A stretch of 14,993 nucleotides of DNA from NCBI GenBank assembly GCA_964509205.1, contig CAZDVW010000030.1, positions 1 to 14,993 on the forward strand. Direction: 5' to 3'. This stretch comes from Duodenibacillus sp964509205 (GTDB lineage: Bacteria > Pseudomonadota > Gammaproteobacteria > Burkholderiales > Burkholderiaceae_F). The notes under the pieces are model-generated. The model was not told where the DNA came from, did not search any database, and saw only the letters and a program-made list of their open reading frames with translations. A program made the translations under genes and the position numbers. Position 1 is the first letter of the stretch. Each line of letters begins with the position of its first letter. Below, piece after piece: positions 6,247-13,594 of the stretch.

Positions 6247-7972
6247 GAAACTCGACCATTTCCTCGGTTTTCACCATTGTTTTTGTTGACATATCGTCGC
6301 GGGCGACGTACTCGAATTCGCCGGTCTTAAGCCCACGCTCACCGATGACGATGCGGTGCGGAACGCCGATCAATTCCCAGTCGGCAAACATGACGCCGGC
6401 GCGCAGGTTGCGGTCATCGAGAATGACGTCAATGCCTTTGGCCGCAAGCGCATCATGCAGCTTCTCGGCGGCTTCGCGCACTGCTTCGCTGCGATCCATG
6501 CCCATCGGGCAAATGACGACTTCAAAGGGCGCAATTTGGGTCGGCCACATAATGCCTTTCTCATCATGGCGCTGCTCGATGGCGGCTCCCAAAAGGCGCG
6601 TCACGCCGATGCCGTAGCAGCCCATCTCCATGAATTGGGGCTTGCCGTTTTCATCCAAAAACGTTGCCTGCATGGCCTCGGAATACTTGCGGCCGAGGTA
6701 GAAGACGTGACCGACCTCGATGCCGCGCTGCAAGGCGAGAACGCCCTTGCCGTCCGGACTCTTGTCGCCGGCTACTACATTGCGCAGATCCGCCACGCGG
6801 GGTTCGGGCAAATCGCGGCCGAAGTTCAGTCCCGTGTAGTGAAAGCCCGTTTCGTTGGCTCCGCAGCAAAAGTCCGACATGTCGGCCACGGTTTTATCGG
6901 CATACACGACAACATCCGGGCTGATGCCGACAGGTCCCAAGGAGCCCGGAGCGGCGCCGTTAAAGTGTGCAGCAATTTCTTCTTCCGTGGCAAAACGAAA
7001 ACCGTCTTTGAGTTCAGGCAGTTTTCCGGCCTTCACCTCGTTGAGCTCGTGATCGGCGCGCAAGAGAATCAGGACGATTTTGGCGGCAAGGGGATTGCCG
7101 TCTTCATCGGTGGCGTCTTGCGCTAAAACGATGGACTTGACGCAATGCAGGAAATCGATGCCGAGAAAGGGGGCGACGTCTTCGCATTTTTCTTTTCCGG
7201 GCGTCGCGCGTTTTTGCATGGCCTCGGTCGGAGCTTTGCGGCCATCAAGAACCGACTGCGCCTCCGCTAACTCGATGTTAGCCGCATAGTCGCTTGTCGG
7301 GCAGTAGGCGATGAGATCCTCTCCGACGTCGGCGATCACCTGAAATTCATGCGAGCGCGATCCGCCGATCGCACCCGTATCTGCCCGCACGGCGCGAAAC
7401 TGCAGACCGAGCCGCGTGAAAATCCGGCGATAGGCCTCAAACATCACGTCGTAGCTTTTTGAGGCTCCTTCGGCGTTTCGATCAAAGCTGTAAGCGTCCT
7501 TCATGATGAATTCGCGGGCGCGCATCACGCCGAACCGAGGCCGACGTTCATCGCGAAACTTGGTGCGGATTTGAAATAGATTCACGGGCAGTTGCCGCCA
7601 GCTTGTGATTTCCGAGCGAACAACGTCCGTAATGACTTCTTCGCTGGTCGGCTGAATCACAAAGTCGCGCATGTGCCGGTCTTTAAAGCGCAGCAATTCG
7701 GGGCCGTATTTTTTCCAGCGCCCGGACTCTTGCCAGAGTTCGGCCGGCTGCACGATCGGCATGGCCAGTTCGACGGCGCCTGCGGCCTGCATTTCTTCGC
7801 GGATGATGCGCTCGATTTTTCCGATAACGCGATATCCCATCGGCATTAACGTGTAGACGCCGGCAGCGAGTTTTTTGATCAGTCCCGCTCGGATCGAATA
7901 GGTCTGGCTGGGAATTTCAGCGTCTGCAGGCGCTTCCTTTAATGTGGAAATAAAAAAATGGCTGGCGCGCAT
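6227..7972 (-). CDS. proS: Prolyl-tRNA synthetase (bacterial type with editing insert)
   Basis: Charges tRNA-Pro with proline in the cytoplasm. I chose ATG 7972 (581 residues), giving the classical start MRASHFFISTLKEAP, with AAGGA about seven bases upstream. An upstream ATG at 8002 adds ten residues unlike the family. The class II core shows motif 1 (about residues 36-60, GVYTLMPMGYRVIGKIERI), motif 2 (about 139-163, FRDERRPRFGVMRAREF) and motif 3 (about 451-465, GCYGIGVTRLL). Between motifs 2 and 3 lies the YbaK-like insertion domain (about 225-395) that removes mischarged alanine, with the lysine in HCVKSIV. The C-terminal anticodon-binding domain (about 470-575) holds DDRNLRAGVMFADWELIG. 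All catalytic parts are present. It diverges from the yihY-like operon. Confidence 0.98.
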   Translation of the reverse strand: MRASHFFISTLKEAPADAEIPSQTYSIRAGLIKKLAAGVYTLMPMGYRVIGKIERIIREEMQAAGAVELAMPIVQPAELWQESGRWKKYGPELLRFKDRHMRDFVIQPTSEEVITDVVRSEITSWRQLPVNLFQIRTKFRDERRPRFGVMRAREFIMKDAYSFDRNAEGASKSYDVMFEAYRRIFTRLGLQFRAVRADTGAIGGSRSHEFQVIADVGEDLIAYCPTSDYAANIELAEAQSVLDGRKAPTEAMQKRATPGKEKCEDVAPFLGIDFLHCVKSIVLAQDATDEDGNPLAAKIVLILLRADHELNEVKAGKLPELKDGFRFATEEEIAAHFNGAAPGSLGPVGISPDVVVYADKTVADMSDFCCGANETGFHYTGLNFGRDLPEPRVADLRNVVAGDKSPDGKGVLALQRGIEVGHVFYLGRKYSEAMQATFLDENGKPQFMEMGCYGIGVTRLLGAAIEQRHDEKGIMWPTQIAPFEVVICPMGMDRSEAVREAAEKLHDALAAKGIDVILDDRNLRAGVMFADWELIGVPHRIVIGERGLKTGEFEYVARDDMSTKTMVKTEEMVEFLEKRIS

Positions 7973-8053
7973 AGTGTGTCCTTGACAAGCATTCGGTAAC
8001 ATAAAAAGGTAAGATGAGGGATTCTAAACAAAGAGTCCGCCGTAAGGGACAAC

Positions 8054-9349
8054 ATGGGTCGATTTTTGAGTTTTGGTGATGACGCCGCTCGCGCAGAGGG
8101 CAAACGGTATCGCGACAAGATTCGCTCAGCCGGCATCGTGTCTTCCTGCCGGGAGTTGTTTTTTTTCCTCAAAGAGCGTCTTTTTGAAATCCGTCTCGGA
8201 GAAACGGCCTCGACCATGGCCTTGGCCAGTTTACTCGGCATCGTTCCGGTTCTGGCGATTTCTTTGGCTGTGTTTGCGGCTTTTCCGTCGTTTGAACATC
8301 AGCGAGAAGCGCTTGAAGCGCTGATTCTTTCGAGTTTTATTCCGGAGCAGTACTCTGAGATCATCGTCTCGCACTTGCGTGAATTCAGCTCTCATGCCGC
8401 AGGGCTTACAACCTTCGGCGCCGTGGGTCTCGTTTTTACGTGCGTGTTGCTTTTAAATAAACTCTTTGCCACGATGAATCGAATTTTTCGCATTCGCCGT
8501 GCGCGACCCTTTGCTGAGCGACTCCTGCTTTACTGGGCGCTTGTGACGCTCGGGCCTCTTTTTATCGCTCTGAGTCTTTCGTTTACGGGGCGGCTTGCTG
8601 CGTTTACGCTTCAAGAGGCGGACCCCGGATTTGCACGCCTTTTTTATTCGCTCGGCTCCCTTTTTCTGCAGGCCTTTGCGTTTGCCGTCATCTATAAATT
8701 TGTTCCGTACTGCAGCGTGCGGTTTTCGCATGCGTTTTTCGGGGGACTCGCGGTTTCCCTTATCGGCTTTTTCGTCAAGCGCGTTTTTGCCTATTACGTT
8801 TCGGTCGGAACGTTTTCGAACATCTACGGCGCCTTTGCGGCTCTCCCGGTTTTGATCATTTGGATTTATGTGGCCTGGTATTTGTTTTTTGCAGGCGCTG
8901 CCATGACGGCGGTCATCCCGCAACTGCTTTGCAGCCGCTACAACGACCACTTTAAAGCGGGAAACAGTTTTTACACGGCACTGGCCTTTCTAGACGCTTT
9001 CATCGCCTGCGAAAGACGCGGCAAAGCTCCGATACTGAGTCTTTCGGAACTGTGTCTTCATACCAACACGGCGCCTCAGGATGCACGTTTTGTCTTAGAG
9101 CAGCTTTCCAGAATCCACTACGTTAAAGCGATTTCCGCACAAGAGGACACGGAACTTTGGGCGCTCATTGCCAACACGGAAAACGCCACCGTTCGCCGCG
9201 TGTTTCACTTGTTTGTCTTGGATACCAAGAATCGTCTTCTGCAAAACCCGAACGATGCGGTTGCCCTTTGGAGCCGCCGATTTGAAGACAATGAGGCGCT
9301 CAATACGCCGTTGCGGGAGATTTTTAATAAGAAGGATCAGATCCCATGA
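8054..9349 (+). CDS. YihY/UPF0761-family membrane protein
   Basis: A 431-residue inner-membrane protein of the family once mislabelled ribonuclease BN; no enzymatic role is established. Six membrane segments (about residues 58-310) follow an amphipathic N-terminal region. Typical stretches are ETASTMALASLLGIVPVLAI, NKLFATMNRIFRIRRARP, NIYGAFAALPVLIIWIYVAWYLFFAGA and CSVRFSHAFFGGL. The cytoplasmic C-terminus (about 325-431) looks like a winged-helix-type domain (LSLSELCLHTNTAPQDARFVLEQL, cut here), as in longer proteobacterial members. ATG 8054 has AGGGA at 8046-8050. It heads the operon and its TGA overlaps the tsaB start (ATGA at 9346-9349). Confidence 0.92.
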   Translation: MGRFLSFGDDAARAEGKRYRDKIRSAGIVSSCRELFFFLKERLFEIRLGETASTMALASLLGIVPVLAISLAVFAAFPSFEHQREALEALILSSFIPEQYSEIIVSHLREFSSHAAGLTTFGAVGLVFTCVLLLNKLFATMNRIFRIRRARPFAERLLLYWALVTLGPLFIALSLSFTGRLAAFTLQEADPGFARLFYSLGSLFLQAFAFAVIYKFVPYCSVRFSHAFFGGLAVSLIGFFVKRVFAYYVSVGTFSNIYGAFAALPVLIIWIYVAWYLFFAGAAMTAVIPQLLCSRYNDHFKAGNSFYTALAFLDAFIACERRGKAPILSLSELCLHTNTAPQDARFVLEQLSRIHYVKAISAQEDTELWALIANTENATVRRVFHLFVLDTKNRLLQNPNDAVALWSRRFEDNEALNTPLREIFNKKDQIP

Positions 9350-10047
9350 GTTTTGAGAGAATCCTTGCCATCGATACGGCAACCGAAGACGTCTCTGTGG
9401 CGCTTCTGGATGCAGAAAGGTCCTATTTTCGCATCGATCACGAGTACAACAAACATTCCGAACAGGTGTTGCCTCTGATCGATGCGTTGTTTTCTGAAGC
9501 CGGCCTCACGCTAAAGGACGTTGATGCCGTGGCTTTCGGAGCAGGACCGGGCGCTTTTACGGGGCTGCGGGTGGCCTGCGGCGTTGCGCAAGGCCTTGGA
9601 TGGGCAGCCGATAAGCCCCTCGCGGCCGTCTCCAACTTGGAAGCCGCGGCTCTCAAATGCGGCGAGTCGGCTCGGGTGCTTGTGGCTTTGGATGCCCGCA
9701 TGCGGCAGTGTTATGCGGCCGTGTATGACGTTCACCAGGGCGCCATTCAACGTATCTTGAGTCCGGCAGAGCTCTTAAATCCCGAGGATCTGGCCTCTCT
9801 TGCCGCAACGTGGAAGGTTGACCTTGTTTTGGGAGAGGCGTTTGATGTCTATGCGTCTTTTATGGAACTCGATGCCGGCATCAGACGCCTTCGAGTTGAC
9901 CACGCCGATGCGCTCGATATTGCACGCTTAGGATTGATTCAAGCTCGGGCCGGAAAGACGGTCTCTGCCTTGCAGGCCGCACCGATCTACGTCCGAAACC
10001 GCGTGGCGCTCACCATCGAAGAACGCGCACGGGGAGAGAAACTTTGA
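9346..10047 (+). CDS. tsaB: tRNA threonylcarbamoyladenosine biosynthesis protein TsaB
   Basis: The non-catalytic ASKHA-fold partner of TsaD. With TsaE it supports transfer of threonylcarbamoyl to A37 of ANN-decoding tRNAs (t6A). It is 233 residues, normal for the family. The N-terminal phosphate-1 style motif ILAIDTATEDVSVALL (about 6-21) and the signature FGAGPGAFTGLRVACGVAQG (about 65-84) are clear, as is HSEQVLPLID (about 36-45), used in TsaD dimerisation. It is translationally coupled on both sides: it begins inside the yihY-like stop and ends overlapping the TTG of rimI. The tsaB-rimI pairing is frequent in proteobacteria. Confidence 0.96.
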   Translation: MSFERILAIDTATEDVSVALLDAERSYFRIDHEYNKHSEQVLPLIDALFSEAGLTLKDVDAVAFGAGPGAFTGLRVACGVAQGLGWAADKPLAAVSNLEAAALKCGESARVLVALDARMRQCYAAVYDVHQGAIQRILSPAELLNPEDLASLAATWKVDLVLGEAFDVYASFMELDAGIRRLRVDHADALDIARLGLIQARAGKTVSALQAAPIYVRNRVALTIEERARGEKL

Positions 10048-10508
10048 CTGAACCGAGCGCTGTTTCGTTTTGCGCCATGCAAAGCGCCGATGTGGAATCG
10101 GTTGCGGCTTTGGCTCGTCGGGCGGATCGGTTTTCGTGGACGGTGCCGAATTTTTTGGATGCCCTCAAGGCTGGTGACGTTGTGAGTTTAGCCCGCACGG
10201 ACGACAGTCTTGTCGGTTTTTTTGTTCTGCGAATCACGCTCGATGAGAGCGAACTCATGGACATTGCGGTCGATCCCGCTTTTCAAGGCAAAGGCTTCGG
10301 ACGCCGCCTTCTCAATGAGGCGATTAAAACCGCTAAACTTCGAGCTGCGCGGTGCATGCGGCTTGAGGTTCGAGTCGGCAATGAGCGGGCACGCGCTTTG
10401 TATGCGAGCAGCGGCTTTCAAATCGATGCGGTTCGCAAGGCGTATTACCGGTCGGATTCCGGGCGTGAAGATGCGGTTTTAATGACGCTTAATTTTGAAG
10501 GGACATAA
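10044..10508 (+). CDS. rimI: Ribosomal protein S18-alanine N-acetyltransferase RimI
   Basis: A GNAT enzyme of 154 residues expected to acetylate the N-terminal alanine of ribosomal protein S18. The acetyl-CoA loop is VDPAFQGKGFGRRLL (about 77-91, Q-G-K-G-F-G). The RimI-type end VRVGNERARALYASSGF...YYRSDSGREDAVLM (in two blocks, about 112-150) includes the Tyr and the Glu of the family's catalytic region. The start is a TTG at 10044 overlapping the tsaB TGA, preceded by GGGGAGAG at 10031-10038. The weak start codon with a strong binding site suggests modest, coupled translation. A later start is possible but no better ATG fits the fold. Confidence 0.9.
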   Translation: MTEPSAVSFCAMQSADVESVAALARRADRFSWTVPNFLDALKAGDVVSLARTDDSLVGFFVLRITLDESELMDIAVDPAFQGKGFGRRLLNEAIKTAKLRAARCMRLEVRVGNERARALYASSGFQIDAVRKAYYRSDSGREDAVLMTLNFEGT

Positions 10509-10514
10509 ATCCGG

Positions 10515-11360
10515 ATGGCTCTTACCAAGACGCAAAGTGAAATTTGGCAGGCGATGAACGTGGGTCCTCAGTGGATTCTGCGCTCGGGCGCCGACCCGCT
10601 TGTCCCTGAAGAGCCTGCTTTGGAGAAAGAATCGGCCAAGGACGCCGAACCGAGCCCCATTAAGGCGCCGATGCCCGCAGCCGTTCGGTTGGAGCGAAAA
10701 CCAACGCCGACTCCTTTCACACAGCCGAAGACAGAGAAAACAGTTTCTGAGCTTGTGCCGAATACGGAGTTGCAAAAAGCCGCAGCAGGCGCCTCTTGGA
10801 CGGAATTGTCTGAACTCGTTTCTCGCTGCAAAGCCTGTCCGATGGCCTTGACGCGTAAGCATTGTGTTTTTGCCGACGGTTGCCCGGGTTGCCCCGTTGT
10901 CATTGTCGGGGAGGCGCCGGGCAGGGACGAAGACATTCAGGGCATTCCCTTTGTCGGAAAAAGCGGTCAGCTTCTGACGCTTATTCTGGATAGCGTCGGA
11001 TTAAAGCGCGGCACGGACGTGGCCATCGTCAACGTCTTAAAGTGCCGTCCTCCCAATAACCGAGATCCGCTCCCGAATGAGGCCGAGGCCTGCGCCGCGT
11101 TTCTGGATCGTCAGCTAGAACTCCTAAAACCGGAGGTTTTGATTCTGACCGGGCGCATTGCCATCAATCGCCTGCTACATTCGGATCAGTCGATCGGGCG
11201 CTTGCGAACGAGCGTGCATTCGGTTTGTTTGAACGGAAGGGACGTTCCGACGGTTGTGACGTATCATCCGTCGTATTTGCTGCGAAACCCGGTGGATAAG
11301 GAAAAGAGTTGGCGCGATTTCGTCACGGCCAAACGACTGCTGCGCGGAGAGAAGCCGTGA
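10515..11360 (+). CDS. Family 4 (Fe-S) uracil-DNA glycosylase
   Basis: Removes uracil from DNA to begin base-excision repair. It is 281 residues with an unstructured, Pro/Glu/Lys-rich N-terminal extension (about 25-90) before the catalytic domain. The four cysteines expected to hold the 4Fe-4S cluster are Cys105, Cys108, Cys177 and Cys193. Motif A is GEAPGRDEDIQGIPFVGKSG (about 132-151) and motif B is YHPSYLLR with His251. Between Cys108 and motif A there are three further cysteines, Cys117, Cys123 and Cys126 (HCVFADGCPGCP), where the family normally has none in my experience. It follows rimI by six bases, and its TGA overlaps the GTG of holC. Confidence 0.93.
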   Translation: MALTKTQSEIWQAMNVGPQWILRSGADPLVPEEPALEKESAKDAEPSPIKAPMPAAVRLERKPTPTPFTQPKTEKTVSELVPNTELQKAAAGASWTELSELVSRCKACPMALTRKHCVFADGCPGCPVVIVGEAPGRDEDIQGIPFVGKSGQLLTLILDSVGLKRGTDVAIVNVLKCRPPNNRDPLPNEAEACAAFLDRQLELLKPEVLILTGRIAINRLLHSDQSIGRLRTSVHSVCLNGRDVPTVVTYHPSYLLRNPVDKEKSWRDFVTAKRLLRGEKP

Positions 11361-11791
11361 ATCAAATTGATTTCCATTTTAATGTGCTCAACCGCTCGAT
11401 CTATGCGTGCCGGCTTGTCAAGAAGGTCACGGGATTAGGACTGACTGTCGGGCTCTGGTCACGCAATGAGGTGTTTTTAAAAAACGTCTTTGATGATTTG
11501 TGGCGGTTTGAAGACATGACGTTTATCCCGCATGCCTGGGCAGGTTCTGATTTAGAGCGCGAGACGGGCGTTGTCTTTTCAACAGATCTTGCCGCTCTCG
11601 GGCGGCGCGACGTGCTTATCTTGCTTGATGAAGCGGTGCCGGAAAACTGGAAGACGGCTTTTTCTTCCTTTGATCGAGTTGTCGACATTGTGAGCCGCAA
11701 CGACGAAGAGTTGCAACATTCGCGCACACGCTATCGTTTGTACAAGGCCTCGGGCGTTGAATTAAAAGCTTATGACAGGAGCAAATCGTAA
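11357..11791 (+). CDS. holC: DNA polymerase III chi subunit HolC
   Basis: A 144-residue protein fitting the chi subunit, which joins the clamp loader to single-strand-binding protein. GTG 11357 overlaps the glycosylase stop (GTGA) and has GGAGAG at 11346-11351. The product then starts MNQIDFHFNVLNRSIYACRL, typical of chi (beta strand, then a helix with Tyr/Cys). Further family features are LWSRNEVFLKNVFDDLWRF, FIPHAWAG and a C-terminal LYKASGVELKAYDRSK. In many betaproteobacteria holC lies beside pepA; here it is at the end of the repair/modification operon. Divergent family, hence some reserve. The psi partner (HolD) is not in the window. Confidence 0.87.
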   Translation: MNQIDFHFNVLNRSIYACRLVKKVTGLGLTVGLWSRNEVFLKNVFDDLWRFEDMTFIPHAWAGSDLERETGVVFSTDLAALGRRDVLILLDEAVPENWKTAFSSFDRVVDIVSRNDEELQHSRTRYRLYKASGVELKAYDRSKS

Positions 11792-12153
11792 TGACAGAGA
11801 GTGCGACGGTGTTGCTGACGCAACGCGTTCCCTACGATTGGGATGAATTAAAAAGCATTTCCGAACAGACGCCGCGCTGGGAAGAACGCCCGAGGGCGGC
11901 GCCCGTGTTTGCTCCGGCCGTTCCGACTGAAACGCCGGCCAAGACCGGGATGGATGAGGCTGAGGTTGAGCGTCTCGTTAAGCTCATCAGCCAGCAGGTG
12001 GCAAAGACGCTTTCCGAAGAGATTGATCTCGTTGTCGAACTGACGCTCAAAAAGACGCGGGCGCATCTGAAAACAGACATCGAAAAGGCCGTTGCCCTTA
12101 ACGTGACGCGCAGCGTCCGTGAGGCTTTCCGCACGAAAGCGGGAGAGCACTAA
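11791..12153 (+). CDS. Hypothetical protein downstream of holC
   Basis: A 120-residue protein I do not recognise with certainty. Its ATG shares one base with the holC stop (TAATG), so it is translationally coupled and very likely real. The first third contains VPYDWDELKSISEQTPRW, then a Pro/Ala-rich linker (about 32-52). The rest (about 54-118) looks wholly helical with charged heptad-like spacing and is probably a coiled coil. There is no signal peptide or membrane segment. Its position after holC recalls the small DUF2486-type proteins next to holC in Burkholderia; I cannot confirm homology. Its stop overlaps that of the convergent GDT1-family gene. Confidence 0.75.
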   Translation: MTESATVLLTQRVPYDWDELKSISEQTPRWEERPRAAPVFAPAVPTETPAKTGMDEAEVERLVKLISQQVAKTLSEEIDLVVELTLKKTRAHLKTDIEKAVALNVTRSVREAFRTKAGEH

Positions 12154-12716
12154 ACGACAAAGGCGACTGCTCCGAGCGCAAAAAAGAGCACGGCGCAGCA
12201 ACTCCGAATGAGTTTGATCGGCAGTTTTTTCGCGAGCGTATTGCCGACAAACACAGCCGGGACGTCAGCGAGCAGCATGCCGAGGGTCGAACCGATGACG
12301 ACGGCATAGGCATCGGCGTAGTGCGCCGAAAGTCCCACGGTGGCAATCTGCGTTTTGTCGCCCATTTCCGCCAAGAAAAACGTAACGGCCGTTGTTCCGA
12401 AGACGCCGAATTTTTTGAGAAACGGGTGCTCAAGCAGCCCGCCGTCTTCCTTATCGGGAATCAGAATCCAGACGGCCATGGCCCAAAAGCCGCCGGCGAG
12501 AATCATCTTGAGGGTTTCCGGCTTTAAGACGGTTGTAATCCACACGCCGAACGAACCGGCCAGTCCGTGATTGAAGAGCGTAGCGGCCAGAATTCCGAGA
12601 ATGATCGGAGTCGGTTTGCAAAAGCGTGCGGCCAACAAGAAAGCGAGCAATTGCGTCTTGTCTCCCATTTCCGCCAAAACGACGGCGAGAGCACTGACAA
12701 AGATAGCTTCAAACAT
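12150..12716 (-). CDS. GDT1/UPF0016 (TMEM165-family) cation exporter
   Basis: A 188-residue, six-segment inner-membrane protein of two homologous halves. Each half has the family signature: AEMGDKTQ at residues 15-22 (Glu16, Asp19) and at 116-123 (Glu117, Asp120). These acidic residues bind Mn2+ or Ca2+. The Vibrio member MneA exports manganese, so I infer manganese export. ATG 12716 lies 37 bases after the rpe stop with GGAG upstream, so it is probably cotranscribed with rpe. Some relatives are governed by the yybP-ykoY manganese riboswitch; the short gap here cannot hold one. Rpe itself uses a metal (often Fe2+ or Mn2+), which makes the pairing suggestive. Confidence 0.92.
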   Translation of the reverse strand: MFEAIFVSALAVVLAEMGDKTQLLAFLLAARFCKPTPIILGILAATLFNHGLAGSFGVWITTVLKPETLKMILAGGFWAMAVWILIPDKEDGGLLEHPFLKKFGVFGTTAVTFFLAEMGDKTQIATVGLSAHYADAYAVVIGSTLGMLLADVPAVFVGNTLAKKLPIKLIRSCCAVLFFALGAVAFVV

Positions 12717-12753
12717 CTGGGTGTAACTCCGATCCCGAACCCCGCAACCTCTC

Positions 12754-13479
12754 TTATGGGCGGCTTGCTGCGTGTTCGGCGGCGGCTTGGTCGGCCGCTC
12801 TCTTGATGGCGCGAACGACAGAGACGTAGCCCGCGGCGTCGCGTTTTCCGAAAACGCCCGAACCCGAAACGATCACATTGGCACCGGCCTTTACAACGCG
12901 TCCGACGTTGTCGGCTTTGATGCCGCCGTCGACCTGAATCAGGATTCTGTGACCCGTGGCGGCGTAGTGCGCTTCGGCGATTTCTCGCACGTGCGTGATT
13001 TTTGAGAGCGAACTTTCGATAAAGGATTGACCGCCGAATCCCGGATTGACGCTCATCACCAAAAGAAGATCGACTTTGTCGATGACGTAGGAAAGGGCGT
13101 CCATAGGCGTGGCCGGATTAAACGCGAGTCCCGTTTTGGCCCCAAGCGAGCGAATGAATGAAAGCGTCCGATCCAAGTGAGGACAGGCTTCGGCATGCAC
13201 CGTCACGTAATCGGCACCGGCCTTGACGAAGGCCTCTGCCATCGCATCGACGGGCTCGACCATGAGATGCGCATCGATCGTCGCCGTCGTTGTCTTTCTC
13301 AGACTCTTTAACACGCACGGCCCGATCGTCAGATTCGGAACAAAGTGATTGTCCATCGCATCGAAATGAATCCAATCCGCTCCGGCTTCAAGGACGTCGG
13401 CCACTTCCTGGCCGAGTTTGGAAAAATCCGCCGAAAGAATGGACGGAGCCAGAAGGATGGGGGATGCGTAGGGTGTCAT
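12754..13479 (-). CDS. rpe: Ribulose-phosphate 3-epimerase
   Basis: Interconverts ribulose 5-phosphate and xylulose 5-phosphate in the pentose phosphate pathway. The 241-residue TIM barrel has all metal and catalytic residues: His38 and Asp40 (HFDAMDNHFVPN), His71 (DAHLMV), Asp184 (VDGGI), the MSVNPGFGGQ loop (142-151) and the phosphate site VSGSGVFG near the C-terminus. ATG 13479 has AAGGA about eight bases upstream. The C-terminus is slightly longer than usual with an Ala-rich tail. It is transcribed divergently from lysC and probably continues into the GDT1-family gene. Confidence 0.97.
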   Translation of the reverse strand: MTPYASPILLAPSILSADFSKLGQEVADVLEAGADWIHFDAMDNHFVPNLTIGPCVLKSLRKTTTATIDAHLMVEPVDAMAEAFVKAGADYVTVHAEACPHLDRTLSFIRSLGAKTGLAFNPATPMDALSYVIDKVDLLLVMSVNPGFGGQSFIESSLSKITHVREIAEAHYAATGHRILIQVDGGIKADNVGRVVKAGANVIVSGSGVFGKRDAAGYVSVVRAIKRAADQAAAEHAASRP

Positions 13480-13594
13480 GGTCAGAAATCCTTAGTTGAC
13501 TTGCGCTTGGTTTTATTGCGGGCAACAGTATAGGCAATCTTTATTTTCTTTGAGGTAGTATTGAGTCTTCATACAAACAGACGGACTCTCGGAT
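13480..13594. promoter_or_regulatory. Divergent rpe / lysC promoter region
   Basis: Both genes must start transcription in this 115-base gap or in the neighbouring coding ends. For rpe, TATACT on the minus strand (13532-13527) is a good -10, but its -35 is poor. For lysC, TATAGG (13529-13534) with TTGGTT (13507-13512, 16-base spacer) is a weak candidate that overlaps the rpe -10. TTGAGG (13550-13555) with TACAAA (13572-13577) is an alternative. The lysC start has only a weak Shine-Dalgarno. I see no riboswitch-sized leader, so a lysine riboswitch is unlikely. Confidence 0.4.

Noticed and set aside
6356..7126. A 256-codon plus-strand open frame opposite proS
   Set aside because: It is antisense to the highly conserved proS frame and resembles no family; a shadow frame.
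7982..8015. A promoter for the yihY-like gene using TTGACA at 7982-7987
   Set aside because: The best -10 candidate (TAAGAT at 8010-8015) is 22 bases away, too far; the hexamer also overlaps the proS ribosome binding site on the other strand.
12717..12753. A yybP-ykoY manganese riboswitch before the GDT1-family gene
   Set aside because: Only 37 bases separate it from rpe, too short for the motif, and the conserved elements are absent.
13480..13594. A lysine riboswitch before lysC
   Set aside because: The gap is 115 bases and holds no terminator-like or multi-helix structure; a lysine riboswitch needs a longer leader.
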